Of a stretch of DNA of 35,799 nt, positions 7,792 through 16,511 are shown piece by piece; position 1 is the first letter of the stretch, and every line of letters starts with the position of its first letter. The notes under the pieces are model-generated. The model was not told the origin of the DNA and made no database searches. It saw nothing but the letters and a program-made list of their open reading frames with translations. The DNA comes from Anaerocolumna aminovalerica (GTDB lineage: Bacteria; Bacillota; Clostridia; Lachnospirales; Lachnospiraceae). The translations under genes were made by a program, and so were the position numbers. The stretch is from the NCBI RefSeq assembly GCF_900115365.1, contig NZ_FOWD01000041.1, positions 1-35,799 on the forward strand. The letters are read 5' to 3'.

Positions 7792-9006
7792 ATGAACAGT
7801 TATTCTTATCTTGTCATTAATAAGAAGGGAAAAGTACAAAAAGGCAGTATAGAAGCAATTGATGAGGAGAAAGCAAAATTCCTATTAAAAGCAGAAGGCT
7901 TTCTTCCGGTATCATTAGAGAAACAAAGCTTTTTAAATAAAGATATTAACATAACTGTTGGAAACCCTGTAAAGTCCAGAGATTTAAGTGTATTTTGCAG
8001 ACAATTTGTAAGTATTCTGACTGCCGGAGTTTCGGTGGTAAATGCACTGGATTTACTCACCCAGCAAACGGAGAATAAGGTGCTCTCAGAGGCAATTAAA
8101 GAAGTTCAAACTTCTGTTGAAAAAGGTGAGGGTCTTGCAGATGCCATGAGGGAACAAAAGAAAGTATTCCCTTCTATTCTTACTAATATGGTTAAGGCAG
8201 GGGAAGCCTCAGGAGATTTGGAGACCGTCTTTGAGAGACTGGCAATACATTTTGAGAAAGAGACAAAATTAAAGCTTCAAATGAAGAAGGCTTTGATATA
8301 CCCAATTATCGTTGGTTTAGTGGCTGTAGCAGTCTTAGTAGTTATGATGCTCTTTGTTGTTCCCAACTTTATGGCCATGTTTGCTGATATGAATATTGAC
8401 ATGCCATTCATGACCAGGCTTGTCATAAGAGTTAGTGATTTCATGGTTACAAGATGGTATGTACTGATTGTTGTGGCAGCCTGTATCATAATTGGGTTCT
8501 CCCTATATAAAAAGTCAACTGCCGGCAGGGAGACACTTGGGCGTATAGCCTATAAGGTACCTTTTTACGGAAAGTTTATTATGAAATCCATTTCTGCCAG
8601 ATTAACCAGAACACTATGTACTTTGCTGGCTGCCGGTATCCCTGTGATTGAAGCGTTGGATATTACCGCAAGAACCATGGATAACGTAGTTGCTAAAGAC
8701 GCTCTGCTTCTGGCTAAAGAAGATGTTGCCAAAGGAATACCACTTTCCATTCCTATTAAGAATGCTGGAATATTCCCCCCAATGGTATATCAGATGATTA
8801 AAATAGGTGAGGAATCCGGTGACATTGAGAGTATGCTGGAAAAGGTTGCAGACTACTATGACGAAGAAGTGGAAGCTGCAGCACAAAGATTGACAGCTGT
8901 TTTGGAGCCTGCCATTATTATCTTTCTGGCTTTTATGGTAGGAATAATTATCATGGCAATAATGCAGCCAATGCTTGCCATGTATGAGGGGCTTGGTAAT
9001 CTATAA
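7792..9006 (+). CDS. pilC: Type IV pilus inner-membrane platform protein PilC
   Basis: A 404-residue GspF/PilC protein that forms the membrane platform coupling the PilB/PilT motors to the pilus. Two tandem T2SF domains are visible, each beginning with the same pattern: FCRQFVSILTAGVSVVNAL (about 65-83) and RLTRTLCTLLAAGIPVIEAL (about 270-289), with VKAGEASGDLE and IKIGEESGDIE repeated in the same order. Three membrane segments occur (about 170-195, 220-240, 375-398). A good RBS (GGAGG) precedes ATG 7792. It is downstream of pilT and upstream of the major pilin. Confidence 0.93.
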   Translation: MNSYSYLVINKKGKVQKGSIEAIDEEKAKFLLKAEGFLPVSLEKQSFLNKDINITVGNPVKSRDLSVFCRQFVSILTAGVSVVNALDLLTQQTENKVLSEAIKEVQTSVEKGEGLADAMREQKKVFPSILTNMVKAGEASGDLETVFERLAIHFEKETKLKLQMKKALIYPIIVGLVAVAVLVVMMLFVVPNFMAMFADMNIDMPFMTRLVIRVSDFMVTRWYVLIVVAACIIIGFSLYKKSTAGRETLGRIAYKVPFYGKFIMKSISARLTRTLCTLLAAGIPVIEALDITARTMDNVVAKDALLLAKEDVAKGIPLSIPIKNAGIFPPMVYQMIKIGEESGDIESMLEKVADYYDEEVEAAAQRLTAVLEPAIIIFLAFMVGIIIMAIMQPMLAMYEGLGNL

Positions 9007-9025
9007 GTATGTTAAAGGAGATAAT

Positions 9026-9054
9026 TTATCAGGAAATTATGAATTTCCTGATAA
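9026..9054 (+). promoter_or_regulatory. Strong hairpin upstream of the major pilin gene
   Basis: A perfect 13-bp stem, TTATCAGGAAATT (9026-9038) and AATTTCCTGATAA (9042-9054), with a 3-nt loop. No T-run follows, so termination is unlikely. It lies between the pilC stop (9006) and the pilin start (9117), where a 5' stabiliser of a processed pilin mRNA would sit. Confidence 0.65.
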
Positions 9055-9116
9055 TTATTAATATATTGGCATTTGTTAAAATGCCTAGAAGAATAAATTT
9101 AAAAAGGAGAGTAGAA

Positions 9117-9608
9117 ATGGAAAGGGAAAAAAAGAAAGAAATAAGAAAAGCACTAAATAACAAAGGGTTCTCATTAGTGGAACTAATTATCGTTATTGCT
9201 ATTATAGCAATACTGGCAGGTGTGTTAGCACCACAATTGATTAAGTATCTTGATAAGTCCAAGAAAGCAGCAGATGTTCAAACAGCGCAGACAATAGCTA
9301 CAGCAGTGAATGTGGCATTGGCAAATGAAGCGGCATATGAAAAGGCTGTCTCTCAGAAGATATCGGTAGCGTTAACAGCAGATGCGACAAATAATGCTTT
9401 CCTAAAAGAACTTCAAGATATTCTTGGTAAGGTTAGTGATGGTTCAAAAGCTCCTAAACCTAAATATAAATCAGACGTTTATAAAGATTTTTATATTTAT
9501 TTTAAGCCTGATAAAACTTTTGAGATTTATGTTGGAGATGATCTGCCTAATACGGAGGATCAAGTCTCACTTATTTTATATCCAACAGTTGGAACACAAT
9601 ATAAATAA
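9117..9608 (+). CDS. Major type IV prepilin
   Basis: A 163-residue prepilin. The leader MEREKKKEIRKALNNKG is positively charged and ends in Gly17; processing before Phe18 gives a mature N-terminus FSLVELIIVIAIIAILAGVL with Glu at +5, the class III signature. The C-terminal domain is short and lacks a cysteine pair. The frame is open from 9009, but AAAGGAG at 9103-9109 places the start at ATG 9117; the upstream extension would encode a hairpin region with no signal. Its place between pilC and pilD, its size and its flanking hairpins suggest that it is the main subunit rather than a minor one; that ranking is inference. Confidence 0.88.
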   Translation: MEREKKKEIRKALNNKGFSLVELIIVIAIIAILAGVLAPQLIKYLDKSKKAADVQTAQTIATAVNVALANEAAYEKAVSQKISVALTADATNNAFLKELQDILGKVSDGSKAPKPKYKSDVYKDFYIYFKPDKTFEIYVGDDLPNTEDQVSLILYPTVGTQYK

Positions 9609-9618
9609 CAACTTTCAC

Positions 9619-9652
9619 AACATCAAACAAGACATTGTTCTTGTTTGATGTT
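9619..9652 (+). promoter_or_regulatory. Strong hairpin downstream of the major pilin gene
   Basis: A perfect 13-bp stem, AACATCAAACAAG (9619-9631) and CTTGTTTGATGTT (9640-9652), with an 8-nt loop, starting 10 nt after the pilin stop. It is followed by CCTAAAAAAGG rather than a T-run, so it is more likely a 3' stabiliser or partial attenuator than a full terminator. pilD follows 20 nt later with its RBS directly after. Confidence 0.65.
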
Positions 9653-9672
9653 CCTAAAAAAGGAGTCTATCC

Positions 9673-10434
9673 ATGAAACCGGAACCAATCATCTGCTTTA
9701 TTATCTTTTTATACGGTATCATAATTGGCAGCTTTCTTAATGTCTGCATTTACCGTATCCCTTTAAAAAAGAATATCGTTACAACCCCTTCCCACTGTAC
9801 CCAATGCGGTTACCGGTTACAGTGGTATGAGCTAATTCCTATAATGAGTTATCTTTTCTTAAGGGGAAGATGCAGAAAGTGCGGCAGTAAGATATCCATA
9901 CAATATCCCATTATAGAAGGGCTGAACGGGGTTCTTTATGTATGGGTGTTTTTAATACATGGGTTAACTCCGGTGAGTGTGATATATTGTTTATGCGTTT
10001 CAGCACTTATTGTAATGAGTGTTATTGATTTCAGAACATATGTGATACCGGCCGGGATCAATATATTTTTGGGAATAGCAGGCATTATCCGGGTTCTTTA
10101 TGATTTTGAGAATTATATGGATTATATCATAGGTTCTGTGGGTGTCAGCGGTTTCCTTCTTCTTATCTATATTATAACCAGAGGGAAAGGAATTGGGGGA
10201 GGAGACATTAAACTTATGGCTGTAATCGGGTTAATCCTTGGATGGAAGTATAATATATTAGCTTTTGTACTTGGATGTATCTTGGGATCCGTGATTCATT
10301 TAATTAGAATGAGAGTAAGTAAAAAGGATAGAGTATTAGCCTTTGGTCCTTACCTTTCAGCAGGTATTATGATTGCTATATTATATGGAAAGCCAATAAC
10401 TGATTGGTATATAGGGTTATATATAAGTGGATGA
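9673..10434 (+). CDS. pilD: Prepilin peptidase / N-methyltransferase PilD
   Basis: A 253-residue integral membrane aspartyl protease that removes the prepilin leader and methylates the new N-terminus. The N-terminal cytoplasmic domain has two zinc-binding pairs, CTQC (42, 45) and CRKC (67, 70), as in bifunctional enzymes. The catalytic aspartates are Asp119 in SVIDFRTYVIP and Asp178 in the GIGGGD motif. About seven membrane segments are present, the first being IICFIIFLYGIIIGSFLNVC. AAGGAG at 9660-9665 gives start ATG 9673. Substrates would be the class III prepilins of this operon. Confidence 0.93.
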   Translation: MKPEPIICFIIFLYGIIIGSFLNVCIYRIPLKKNIVTTPSHCTQCGYRLQWYELIPIMSYLFLRGRCRKCGSKISIQYPIIEGLNGVLYVWVFLIHGLTPVSVIYCLCVSALIVMSVIDFRTYVIPAGINIFLGIAGIIRVLYDFENYMDYIIGSVGVSGFLLLIYIITRGKGIGGGDIKLMAVIGLILGWKYNILAFVLGCILGSVIHLIRMRVSKKDRVLAFGPYLSAGIMIAILYGKPITDWYIGLYISG

Positions 10435-10448
10435 TATAGGAGGAAGAT

Positions 10449-12110
10449 ATGTCAAACAGGGTAATTAGTATAGAAACCGGACTTCACATTACCAGAATTT
10501 GTGAAGTTGAGAATAAGAAGAAAAATCCAAAGGTATATCAATGCATTTCCTTTCCAACACCGGAAGATACATATGAAGATGGATTTATCCGCAATAAGGA
10601 GAAGTTTGTTGAAGCAGCAAAAGATAAAATTGTTGCAGCAAAGCTGAAGAGCACCAGGGTTATTTTCACCATTGCATCAACAAAGATTGCCAATCGTGAG
10701 ATTGTAATTCCCTATGTTAGTGATAATCGTATTAAAGATATAATAGAAACCAATGCCACGGACTATTTCCCGGTGGAGATATCAGAATATACCATTACAT
10801 ATGGAATATTAGAAAAGATAATAAATGGAAAAGAAAAAAAGTTAAGAATTTCTGTATTAGCAGCACCAAATCAGCTGATTAAAAATTATTATAGCGTTGC
10901 TAAAATGTTAGGTTACCAGGTAGAAGCCATTGACTATATTGGAAATAGTATATTTCAGGTCTGTAAAAAGCAAGGGGGAACAGAAACCGGATTAATTGCT
11001 CAGATACAAGAAGATTCCACGCTTCTTAGTTTTCTTGAGGGTGGAGTGCTGACCTTTCAGCGCACTATACAATATGGTACAAATTCTATTACTAACACAT
11101 TAGTAAATAGTAGGTATTATGATGTTAACAACGATAATGAGGCATTACAGCTGCTAAGCAACAATGCGTTAATCAATAGGGAATTTGAACCTCATGTAGA
11201 GGAAACAGCAGCGATTACATTAGAATATTCCAAAGAATATACAGACAATGGGTTGGAGAATACTGCCAGACAAGAGTTAACGGAATCTCTGTACCTTCTT
11301 GTTAATAATATAATTAGAGTTCTGGATTATTATCTTTCAAGAAATGAAGAAAAAAAAATACATATCATGTATCTGACAGGACAGGGTACCAAAATAAAAG
11401 GTCTCAGTAAATTACTTTCTAACGAGACTGGTATACATACGAAAAAGATAGAGACTCTCAGTGGTGTAATTTTCGATAAGAATATTGAGTTTAAGGCTGA
11501 AAATCAGGGCGATTACCTCTCCTGTATCGGAGCAGTTATGAATCCTATTAATTTTATGCCAAAGGACTACTTAGCTACTGTAGAAAGGAAGAGTAGGGTT
11601 CACTTAAGAAGGGTTCTTCTAGGCGGTTCTGTGGCTATTAGTATTATATTTGTTTTAACGGCCTATATTGGGTATCGTACAGAAAGGCTGGAGAAAGATA
11701 GGCTGGAAGCACAGATTAAGGAACTGTCAGAGGCTGAACAAATTTATAAGGACCATAAAGAAGCCAAGAATCAGTATAACAGTATAAAGGCTATGTATGA
11801 TCTTACCCTGGGAAATAATGAGGGTTTAAATTCTCTCATTACAGAGTTGGAGGAAAAATTGCCATCTAAGAGCAATATCAATACTATGAATATAACGGAT
11901 ACTCAAATTTCCTTAAATATAAAGACAGGTTCCAAAACAGAAGCCGCCAAAGTAATAACACAGTTAAAAACAATAGATGCCCTTACTGAAGTGCAAACAG
12001 AGAGTATTATGGAACAAAGGGATGAAAATGGTAATATCACAGTAGAGTTTACGGTTTCCGCTAAATACAAAGAAGGTTTTACAAAGGAGGATAAGGATGG
12101 AGATAATTAA
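10449..12110 (+). CDS. PilM-PilN fusion protein (actin-like ATPase joined to membrane assembly protein)
   Basis: At 553 residues this is far longer than PilM (about 350) or PilN (about 200). Residues 1-365 look like PilM: MSNRVISIETGLHITRICEV resembles the actin-fold phosphate 1 loop, TDYFPVEISEYTI is typical, and MYLTGQGTKIKGLSKLL is the adenosine-binding region. Residues 366-374 read PINFMPKDY, resembling the short cytoplasmic INLLP motif by which PilN normally docks onto PilM. A membrane segment follows (about 388-408), then a coiled coil and a small alpha-beta domain as in PilN. The two partners are thus fused exactly at their normal contact. It overlaps pilO by 14 nt. Confidence 0.82.
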   Translation: MSNRVISIETGLHITRICEVENKKKNPKVYQCISFPTPEDTYEDGFIRNKEKFVEAAKDKIVAAKLKSTRVIFTIASTKIANREIVIPYVSDNRIKDIIETNATDYFPVEISEYTITYGILEKIINGKEKKLRISVLAAPNQLIKNYYSVAKMLGYQVEAIDYIGNSIFQVCKKQGGTETGLIAQIQEDSTLLSFLEGGVLTFQRTIQYGTNSITNTLVNSRYYDVNNDNEALQLLSNNALINREFEPHVEETAAITLEYSKEYTDNGLENTARQELTESLYLLVNNIIRVLDYYLSRNEEKKIHIMYLTGQGTKIKGLSKLLSNETGIHTKKIETLSGVIFDKNIEFKAENQGDYLSCIGAVMNPINFMPKDYLATVERKSRVHLRRVLLGGSVAISIIFVLTAYIGYRTERLEKDRLEAQIKELSEAEQIYKDHKEAKNQYNSIKAMYDLTLGNNEGLNSLITELEEKLPSKSNINTMNITDTQISLNIKTGSKTEAAKVITQLKTIDALTEVQTESIMEQRDENGNITVEFTVSAKYKEGFTKEDKDGDN

Positions 12111-12828
12111 AAAACTGTCAGAGAGAGAAAAGAATTTACTGTTCATTTTGCTTATATTTATTATCTTATTCTGCTCCTATCAATTTGGCTATGTGAAACT
12201 TACTGGGAAAATAGATACCTTAAGTAGTGATAACCTGGAATTAAGCGTGAAACTGAATGATTTAATACAAAAAGATGTTGCAAAAGAAAAATATATTGAA
12301 GAAACCAATAAGATGTTAGCAGATACCCAGGATATGTTCAATCACTTAGCTGCTTCTATGACCCAGGATAAGAATACCATATTTGTTACGAAATTGGAGA
12401 AGGAAGCGGATATGATAGTAAGTGCTATTTCCTTTGGAGATATTACCCATATTTATGATTCGAATCGGGAAATGAATAATACCACAGATCAGACTGCCAA
12501 TGACACATCCAATGGCTCAGATACCACAGATGTGACAGCAGAAAGGAAGGGTTTAAAAGGATATCAGTCATCCATCACTATAAACTATCAAACTAATTAT
12601 AGCGGATTTAAAAAAGCTATTGATTTCATAAATAATTACCATGAGAAAATGAGAATTCAATCTATAACAGCTGCATTCGATAGTACAACAGGTAACTTGA
12701 CAGGAACCATAACAATAGACCTGTTTATGGTGTCAGGGGAAGGACGGGAAGCAGAGCTATTTGATATCTATGGAATTGACCTGGGGACGGATAATATATT
12801 TGGAACTTTTGAACTTCCGGTAGAATAG
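12097..12828 (+). CDS. pilO: PilO-like pilus assembly protein
   Basis: A 243-residue bitopic protein with a short cytoplasmic start, one membrane segment (LLFILLIFIILFCSYQFGYV, about 15-34), a coiled coil (about 40-100), a polar Thr/Asp-rich linker (about 130-150) and a ferredoxin-like C-terminal domain (SSITINYQTNYSGFKKAIDF). This is the PilO plan; PilO pairs with PilN and links the PilM complex to the filament. An excellent RBS (AAAGGAGG) lies inside the end of the previous gene, and the 14-nt overlap implies coupled synthesis. Assignment rests on architecture and position rather than on sequence motifs. Confidence 0.72.
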   Translation: MEIIKKLSEREKNLLFILLIFIILFCSYQFGYVKLTGKIDTLSSDNLELSVKLNDLIQKDVAKEKYIEETNKMLADTQDMFNHLAASMTQDKNTIFVTKLEKEADMIVSAISFGDITHIYDSNREMNNTTDQTANDTSNGSDTTDVTAERKGLKGYQSSITINYQTNYSGFKKAIDFINNYHEKMRIQSITAAFDSTTGNLTGTITIDLFMVSGEGREAELFDIYGIDLGTDNIFGTFELPVE

Positions 12829-12856
12829 ATAAGCTATACATAAGGATTAAAGTAAT

Positions 12857-13873
12857 ATGGAGGGTATGATGGGCGGAGAAAGAAAAAAATTATTCCAAAT
12901 AGGTAATAAAGGGTTCTCTTTAGTGGAACTTCTGGTTGGTATAGCAATTATTGCTCTTGTCTTCGGCCCTATACTAAAGAATTTTCTTGCCTCAGCCAGA
13001 GTGAATGCAAAAGCAAGAAAAGTACAACAAGAAACTATCCTGGCACAGAATATTGTGGAAGATGTAAAAGCAAAAACCATTCTTGAAATTGCATCCACCT
13101 ATAATGATAATACAATTGTTCATGATGATAAAACAATCTACACTAAGAAGCTGGTTCAGGATGGAAAGAATAAATATGATGTACAAATAACCATTGATAA
13201 GGATGTTTACAAAGACGTCAATTCTGATGGTGATCTGACAGGTTATAATAATTATAAAATGCCTGTTATTAATGATATTAATGAAATGAAGAATGTAATA
13301 GCCACAGAGAACCGTGAAACATCCATGGCAATTTCAGTATTACATAATAATTACAGATGGTACCGGGAACAGAGGAAAACCGATACAGGATATACAGTTG
13401 GTGAGTATTCGGAAGATGACATTAGAACGAATCTAACCCGGGACATACAGGTTAATATCAAGAATCTAAGCGGAAACATTGAAGTCAGAGTGGAGGCAGT
13501 ATATACCTGCGGAGCCGTTCCCGGAAGCGGCATTGAAAGCTATGTTCTCAAAGAAACAGACTATAATAGTGATATGAATGGAATCTATGTTTTCTATAGA
13601 CCTATCATCCGTGATAAAGTTACGATACATAAAGATAGTACTATAACAGATACCATTGACTTATTTCTTGTCAGTCAAGACACCAGCTATGGAATTATAG
13701 TGGATAATCCTGACTTTGTTCCTATTTATAATAATGTATCATTAACCAGCCCTTTGGTTAAGAAAGAGACTAAAACCAGGTTGTATGATGTTACCGTAAA
13801 ATTATTTTCGGCAGGTGCGGATTATGATACCGCTGCTCCCTGTGTAACCTTTCATATAATAAAGGAGGAATAA
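12857..13873 (+). CDS. Minor pilin (PilV-like), 338 residues
   Basis: A class III signal is clear: IGNKG (Gly19), then FSLVELLVGIAIIALVFGPI with Glu at +5. At 338 residues it is much longer than the major pilin and is probably a minor or tip-complex subunit. Residues about 120-131 (DVNSDGDLT) resemble a calcium-binding loop of the D-x-N-x-D-G type, although the usual acidic residue at position 12 is Asn. Three in-frame ATGs (12857, 12866, 12869) compete; AAGGA at 12842 serves the first and GGAGGG at 12859 the third. The choice does not affect the mature protein. Confidence 0.82.
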   Translation: MEGMMGGERKKLFQIGNKGFSLVELLVGIAIIALVFGPILKNFLASARVNAKARKVQQETILAQNIVEDVKAKTILEIASTYNDNTIVHDDKTIYTKKLVQDGKNKYDVQITIDKDVYKDVNSDGDLTGYNNYKMPVINDINEMKNVIATENRETSMAISVLHNNYRWYREQRKTDTGYTVGEYSEDDIRTNLTRDIQVNIKNLSGNIEVRVEAVYTCGAVPGSGIESYVLKETDYNSDMNGIYVFYRPIIRDKVTIHKDSTITDTIDLFLVSQDTSYGIIVDNPDFVPIYNNVSLTSPLVKKETKTRLYDVTVKLFSAGADYDTAAPCVTFHIIKEE

Positions 13874-13876
13874 TTT

Positions 13877-15988
13877 ATGAGGAAAGACAGGCATTATTTT
13901 ATAAATAATGAAGGTTCTGCTATGATTATTATAATTGTATGTATTGCTTTTCTTACGATTATATCTTCTTTATTACTGACCATAACATGGAATCATATTC
14001 AAATGAAGAGTATAAATCAGAAATCAAAGGCAAATTTTTATGAAGCAGAAACTGCTTTAACAGAGATTCGGGCAGGAATTGAAGAAGTTACTGCTGATTC
14101 ATTAGAGATAGCTTACAATGTGGCAATGGAGAATTATCTGAATGAGACCATAGATAAAGAAAACCTGTTCTCACAGACTTTTATTAACGAGATTGCAAAG
14201 AAACTAGGAGATGGTATTGATCTAACCACTTATGAGCCTGCAACAATCCGGGGATACATAAAGGAACCTAATGCCATGTTAACAACCAATGCTGACATGG
14301 GTGAAAATAAAATAGTAATAGATGGAGAGAATCCAAGTAAACCGGGATACATTATTATAAAGAACATAAAGCTAAGTTACATAAACAGTGAGAATTATAA
14401 AACAACCTTGTCCACCGATATAAAAATTATGGTTCCTGACATGGCTTTTCACGCCTACAATAGCGGTACCAACGTATTTGCTGACTATGGCCTCATAGCG
14501 GATCATAGTATATCTCTTAATACGGTTAATAATGTTAAAGTATATGGAAATGTTTACGCCGGTAATGGGGGAATCATTCTGGAGAATGCCTCCTTTCTCA
14601 CCATGGGGCGGGGGAGTAATATTATAACAAGAGGAAATATTGATGTTAAGAATCGCAGTAACCTGCAGATTCTTGATAATCCAAATATATGGGCAAAGAA
14701 TATTACCACATTCCAGAATATAAATGCCGGTACGGAAATGCCCACCACTATTCAGATCAGTGGTAAATGTTATGTGGAAAACGATCTGACACTTGGGGCA
14801 AAGAAAAGTGATGTTACTTTATCCGGTGAATATTATGGATATGGAAATGAGCATATTCCTGATAAAAGCAGTGCAGTTATAATAAATGGGCTTAAATCAA
14901 CCCTTAATTTATCAAATCTGAAACGATTACTTATAGCAAGAAGAGCTTATCTTAACCCAAGTACCGGCGGCAATGAATATAATGAAAACCTTCAGGGGGA
15001 TATTTGGACAGGGGAGTCTTTGGCAATAAAAGGGAATCAATATGCCTATTTGGTACCAAGTGAATGTTTATGGCAGGACATTGATTCCAATTCAGCAGAA
15101 CCTAAGAATGTAGGGAATCCGGTATCCTATGATAAATACTTACGAAGAAAAAATAAAACGGACGGTTTAGGGGACGCTCCCATGGTTTCATTAGCTCCAG
15201 AGATTGCCTGCTATGCCAATGGCTACACTACCATATTCTATAATCATGGACCCCGTAAAGAGGTATTCTTTTTCCTTACATTTGCTAACGAAGAGAAAGT
15301 CAATGAATTTCTGAAATACTATTACAGACAACAACAATTAGACGAAGAAAGCAAGATGGAGACAAGGATTAAGAGTTTTGCAGGCAGTATATCAATAAAT
15401 ACCGAATCCTCATGGATTATGTCTCCGGGGCATCTGCTTACGTACCAAGAGGAAAGCGGTGCGGGGCTTGTGGAGGGTACTGTCACACCGGATGGAAGTA
15501 CAATACAGTCTATAGCGGATCAATTAAAGGAAAGATATAAGATATTGTCTCAGGAACTTTCGGAGCCACACTTGAGAGCTGTATATGACCCTGCCTCAGT
15601 ATTCCGATCTATTATAGACATTTCAAAGATTTTACCATTCACAGATCAAGTTTATACCATAGACAGCAATCATAAAGCTTATGTTGTAGATGGTGATTTT
15701 ATCACAACTTCGGGTATGCAAGGAATTGTTGTTGCAACTGGGAATGTAGTTGTTAATGGCAGCTTCACCGGATTAATCCTGGCTGGAGGAGACGTCAGTC
15801 TTTCAGCGGGATCCACAGTAACGGCTTCAAAACAGGTTGTAAATACTATAATTAATAAAAACACGGAATTAAATACTATTTTTAGAAATTTAGTGGTGAA
15901 TGAGGATGGTTCTAACTTGGGAGATAATAGCCGGATCATAGTATCTGAGTTAATCGGTTATGAAAACTGGAAATTGAATGAAGAATAA
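13877..15988 (+). CDS. Very large PilX-like minor pilin / pilus-associated protein
   Basis: A 703-residue protein. The N-terminus (FINNEGSAMIIIIVCIAFLT) has the PilX-like shape, a short polar leader followed by a hydrophobic helix, and could be cleaved after Gly13, but it lacks the Glu at +5 found in its neighbours. Residues about 200-330 are rich in short alternating strands with Asn/Gly turns (KVYGNVYAGNGGIILENA, NITTFQNINAGTE), suggesting a beta-helix. A similar stretch recurs near the C-terminus (VVATGNVVVNGSFTGLILAG). PilX-type proteins are usually below 250 residues, so the extension may be an adhesive or ligand-binding domain. It starts 3 nt after the previous stop, with RBS AAAGGAGG. 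Confidence 0.7.
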   Translation: MRKDRHYFINNEGSAMIIIIVCIAFLTIISSLLLTITWNHIQMKSINQKSKANFYEAETALTEIRAGIEEVTADSLEIAYNVAMENYLNETIDKENLFSQTFINEIAKKLGDGIDLTTYEPATIRGYIKEPNAMLTTNADMGENKIVIDGENPSKPGYIIIKNIKLSYINSENYKTTLSTDIKIMVPDMAFHAYNSGTNVFADYGLIADHSISLNTVNNVKVYGNVYAGNGGIILENASFLTMGRGSNIITRGNIDVKNRSNLQILDNPNIWAKNITTFQNINAGTEMPTTIQISGKCYVENDLTLGAKKSDVTLSGEYYGYGNEHIPDKSSAVIINGLKSTLNLSNLKRLLIARRAYLNPSTGGNEYNENLQGDIWTGESLAIKGNQYAYLVPSECLWQDIDSNSAEPKNVGNPVSYDKYLRRKNKTDGLGDAPMVSLAPEIACYANGYTTIFYNHGPRKEVFFFLTFANEEKVNEFLKYYYRQQQLDEESKMETRIKSFAGSISINTESSWIMSPGHLLTYQEESGAGLVEGTVTPDGSTIQSIADQLKERYKILSQELSEPHLRAVYDPASVFRSIIDISKILPFTDQVYTIDSNHKAYVVDGDFITTSGMQGIVVATGNVVVNGSFTGLILAGGDVSLSAGSTVTASKQVVNTIINKNTELNTIFRNLVVNEDGSNLGDNSRIIVSELIGYENWKLNEE

Positions 15989-15999
15989 GAGGTGTAATT

Positions 16000-16491
16000 A
16001 TGGCGGATGGTAATAAGGGATATACACTGATTGAACTAGTCATAGCACTTGGAATATTTATAATCATCACATCAGGAGTCTTAATATTACTAAATGGAAT
16101 TGCCATGACAGATACTAAAGAAGCGGCGAAAAGTGTGGATGCAATTCTGGAAAAGCTGAGATTGGATACTATGGCAAAGGGTTCAAAATCTTATCTGCAT
16201 ATATATTATTATGGCAATGGAATTTATATGAAAGTATCCAATGAGCAGAATAGTGCTCTTGCAGAGTTGGATTCCGATTCCGGTAAAAGAATAGGCCGTA
16301 AAATGTCTGTTTACTATTGGGAAAATGGGGGTACAGAGAAGTTATTAGAAAGTGATGAGAGTATCGCAATCAGTTTTAATAGAAGTTCCGGTTCATTCTC
16401 ATCTAATTATAGCAGTATTAAATTCACGTATTCTAATCGAAGTTCGGTTATTAAATGTATAAAAGAGACAGGTAGGCATGAGGTAAATTAG
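16000..16491 (+). CDS. Minor pilin, 163 residues
   Basis: A very short leader, MADGNKG, precedes YTLIELVIALGIFIIITSGV, giving a class III cleavage site after Gly7 and Glu at +5. The remainder is a small soluble domain ending in a Ser-rich strand region (SSGSFSSNYSSIKFTYSN). RBS GAGGTG lies just after the preceding stop. It is presumed to join the initiating complex of minor pilins at the pilus tip; which GspH/I/J/K equivalent it represents cannot be decided here. Confidence 0.82.
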   Translation: MADGNKGYTLIELVIALGIFIIITSGVLILLNGIAMTDTKEAAKSVDAILEKLRLDTMAKGSKSYLHIYYYGNGIYMKVSNEQNSALAELDSDSGKRIGRKMSVYYWENGGTEKLLESDESIAISFNRSSGSFSSNYSSIKFTYSNRSSVIKCIKETGRHEVN

Positions 16492-16511
16492 GGAGAAAAG
16501 GGGGAATCCCT

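Noticed and set aside
9009-9116. In-frame upstream extension of the major pilin.
   Set aside because: It would place 36 residues before the leader, lies across a strong hairpin, and the good RBS points to ATG 9117.
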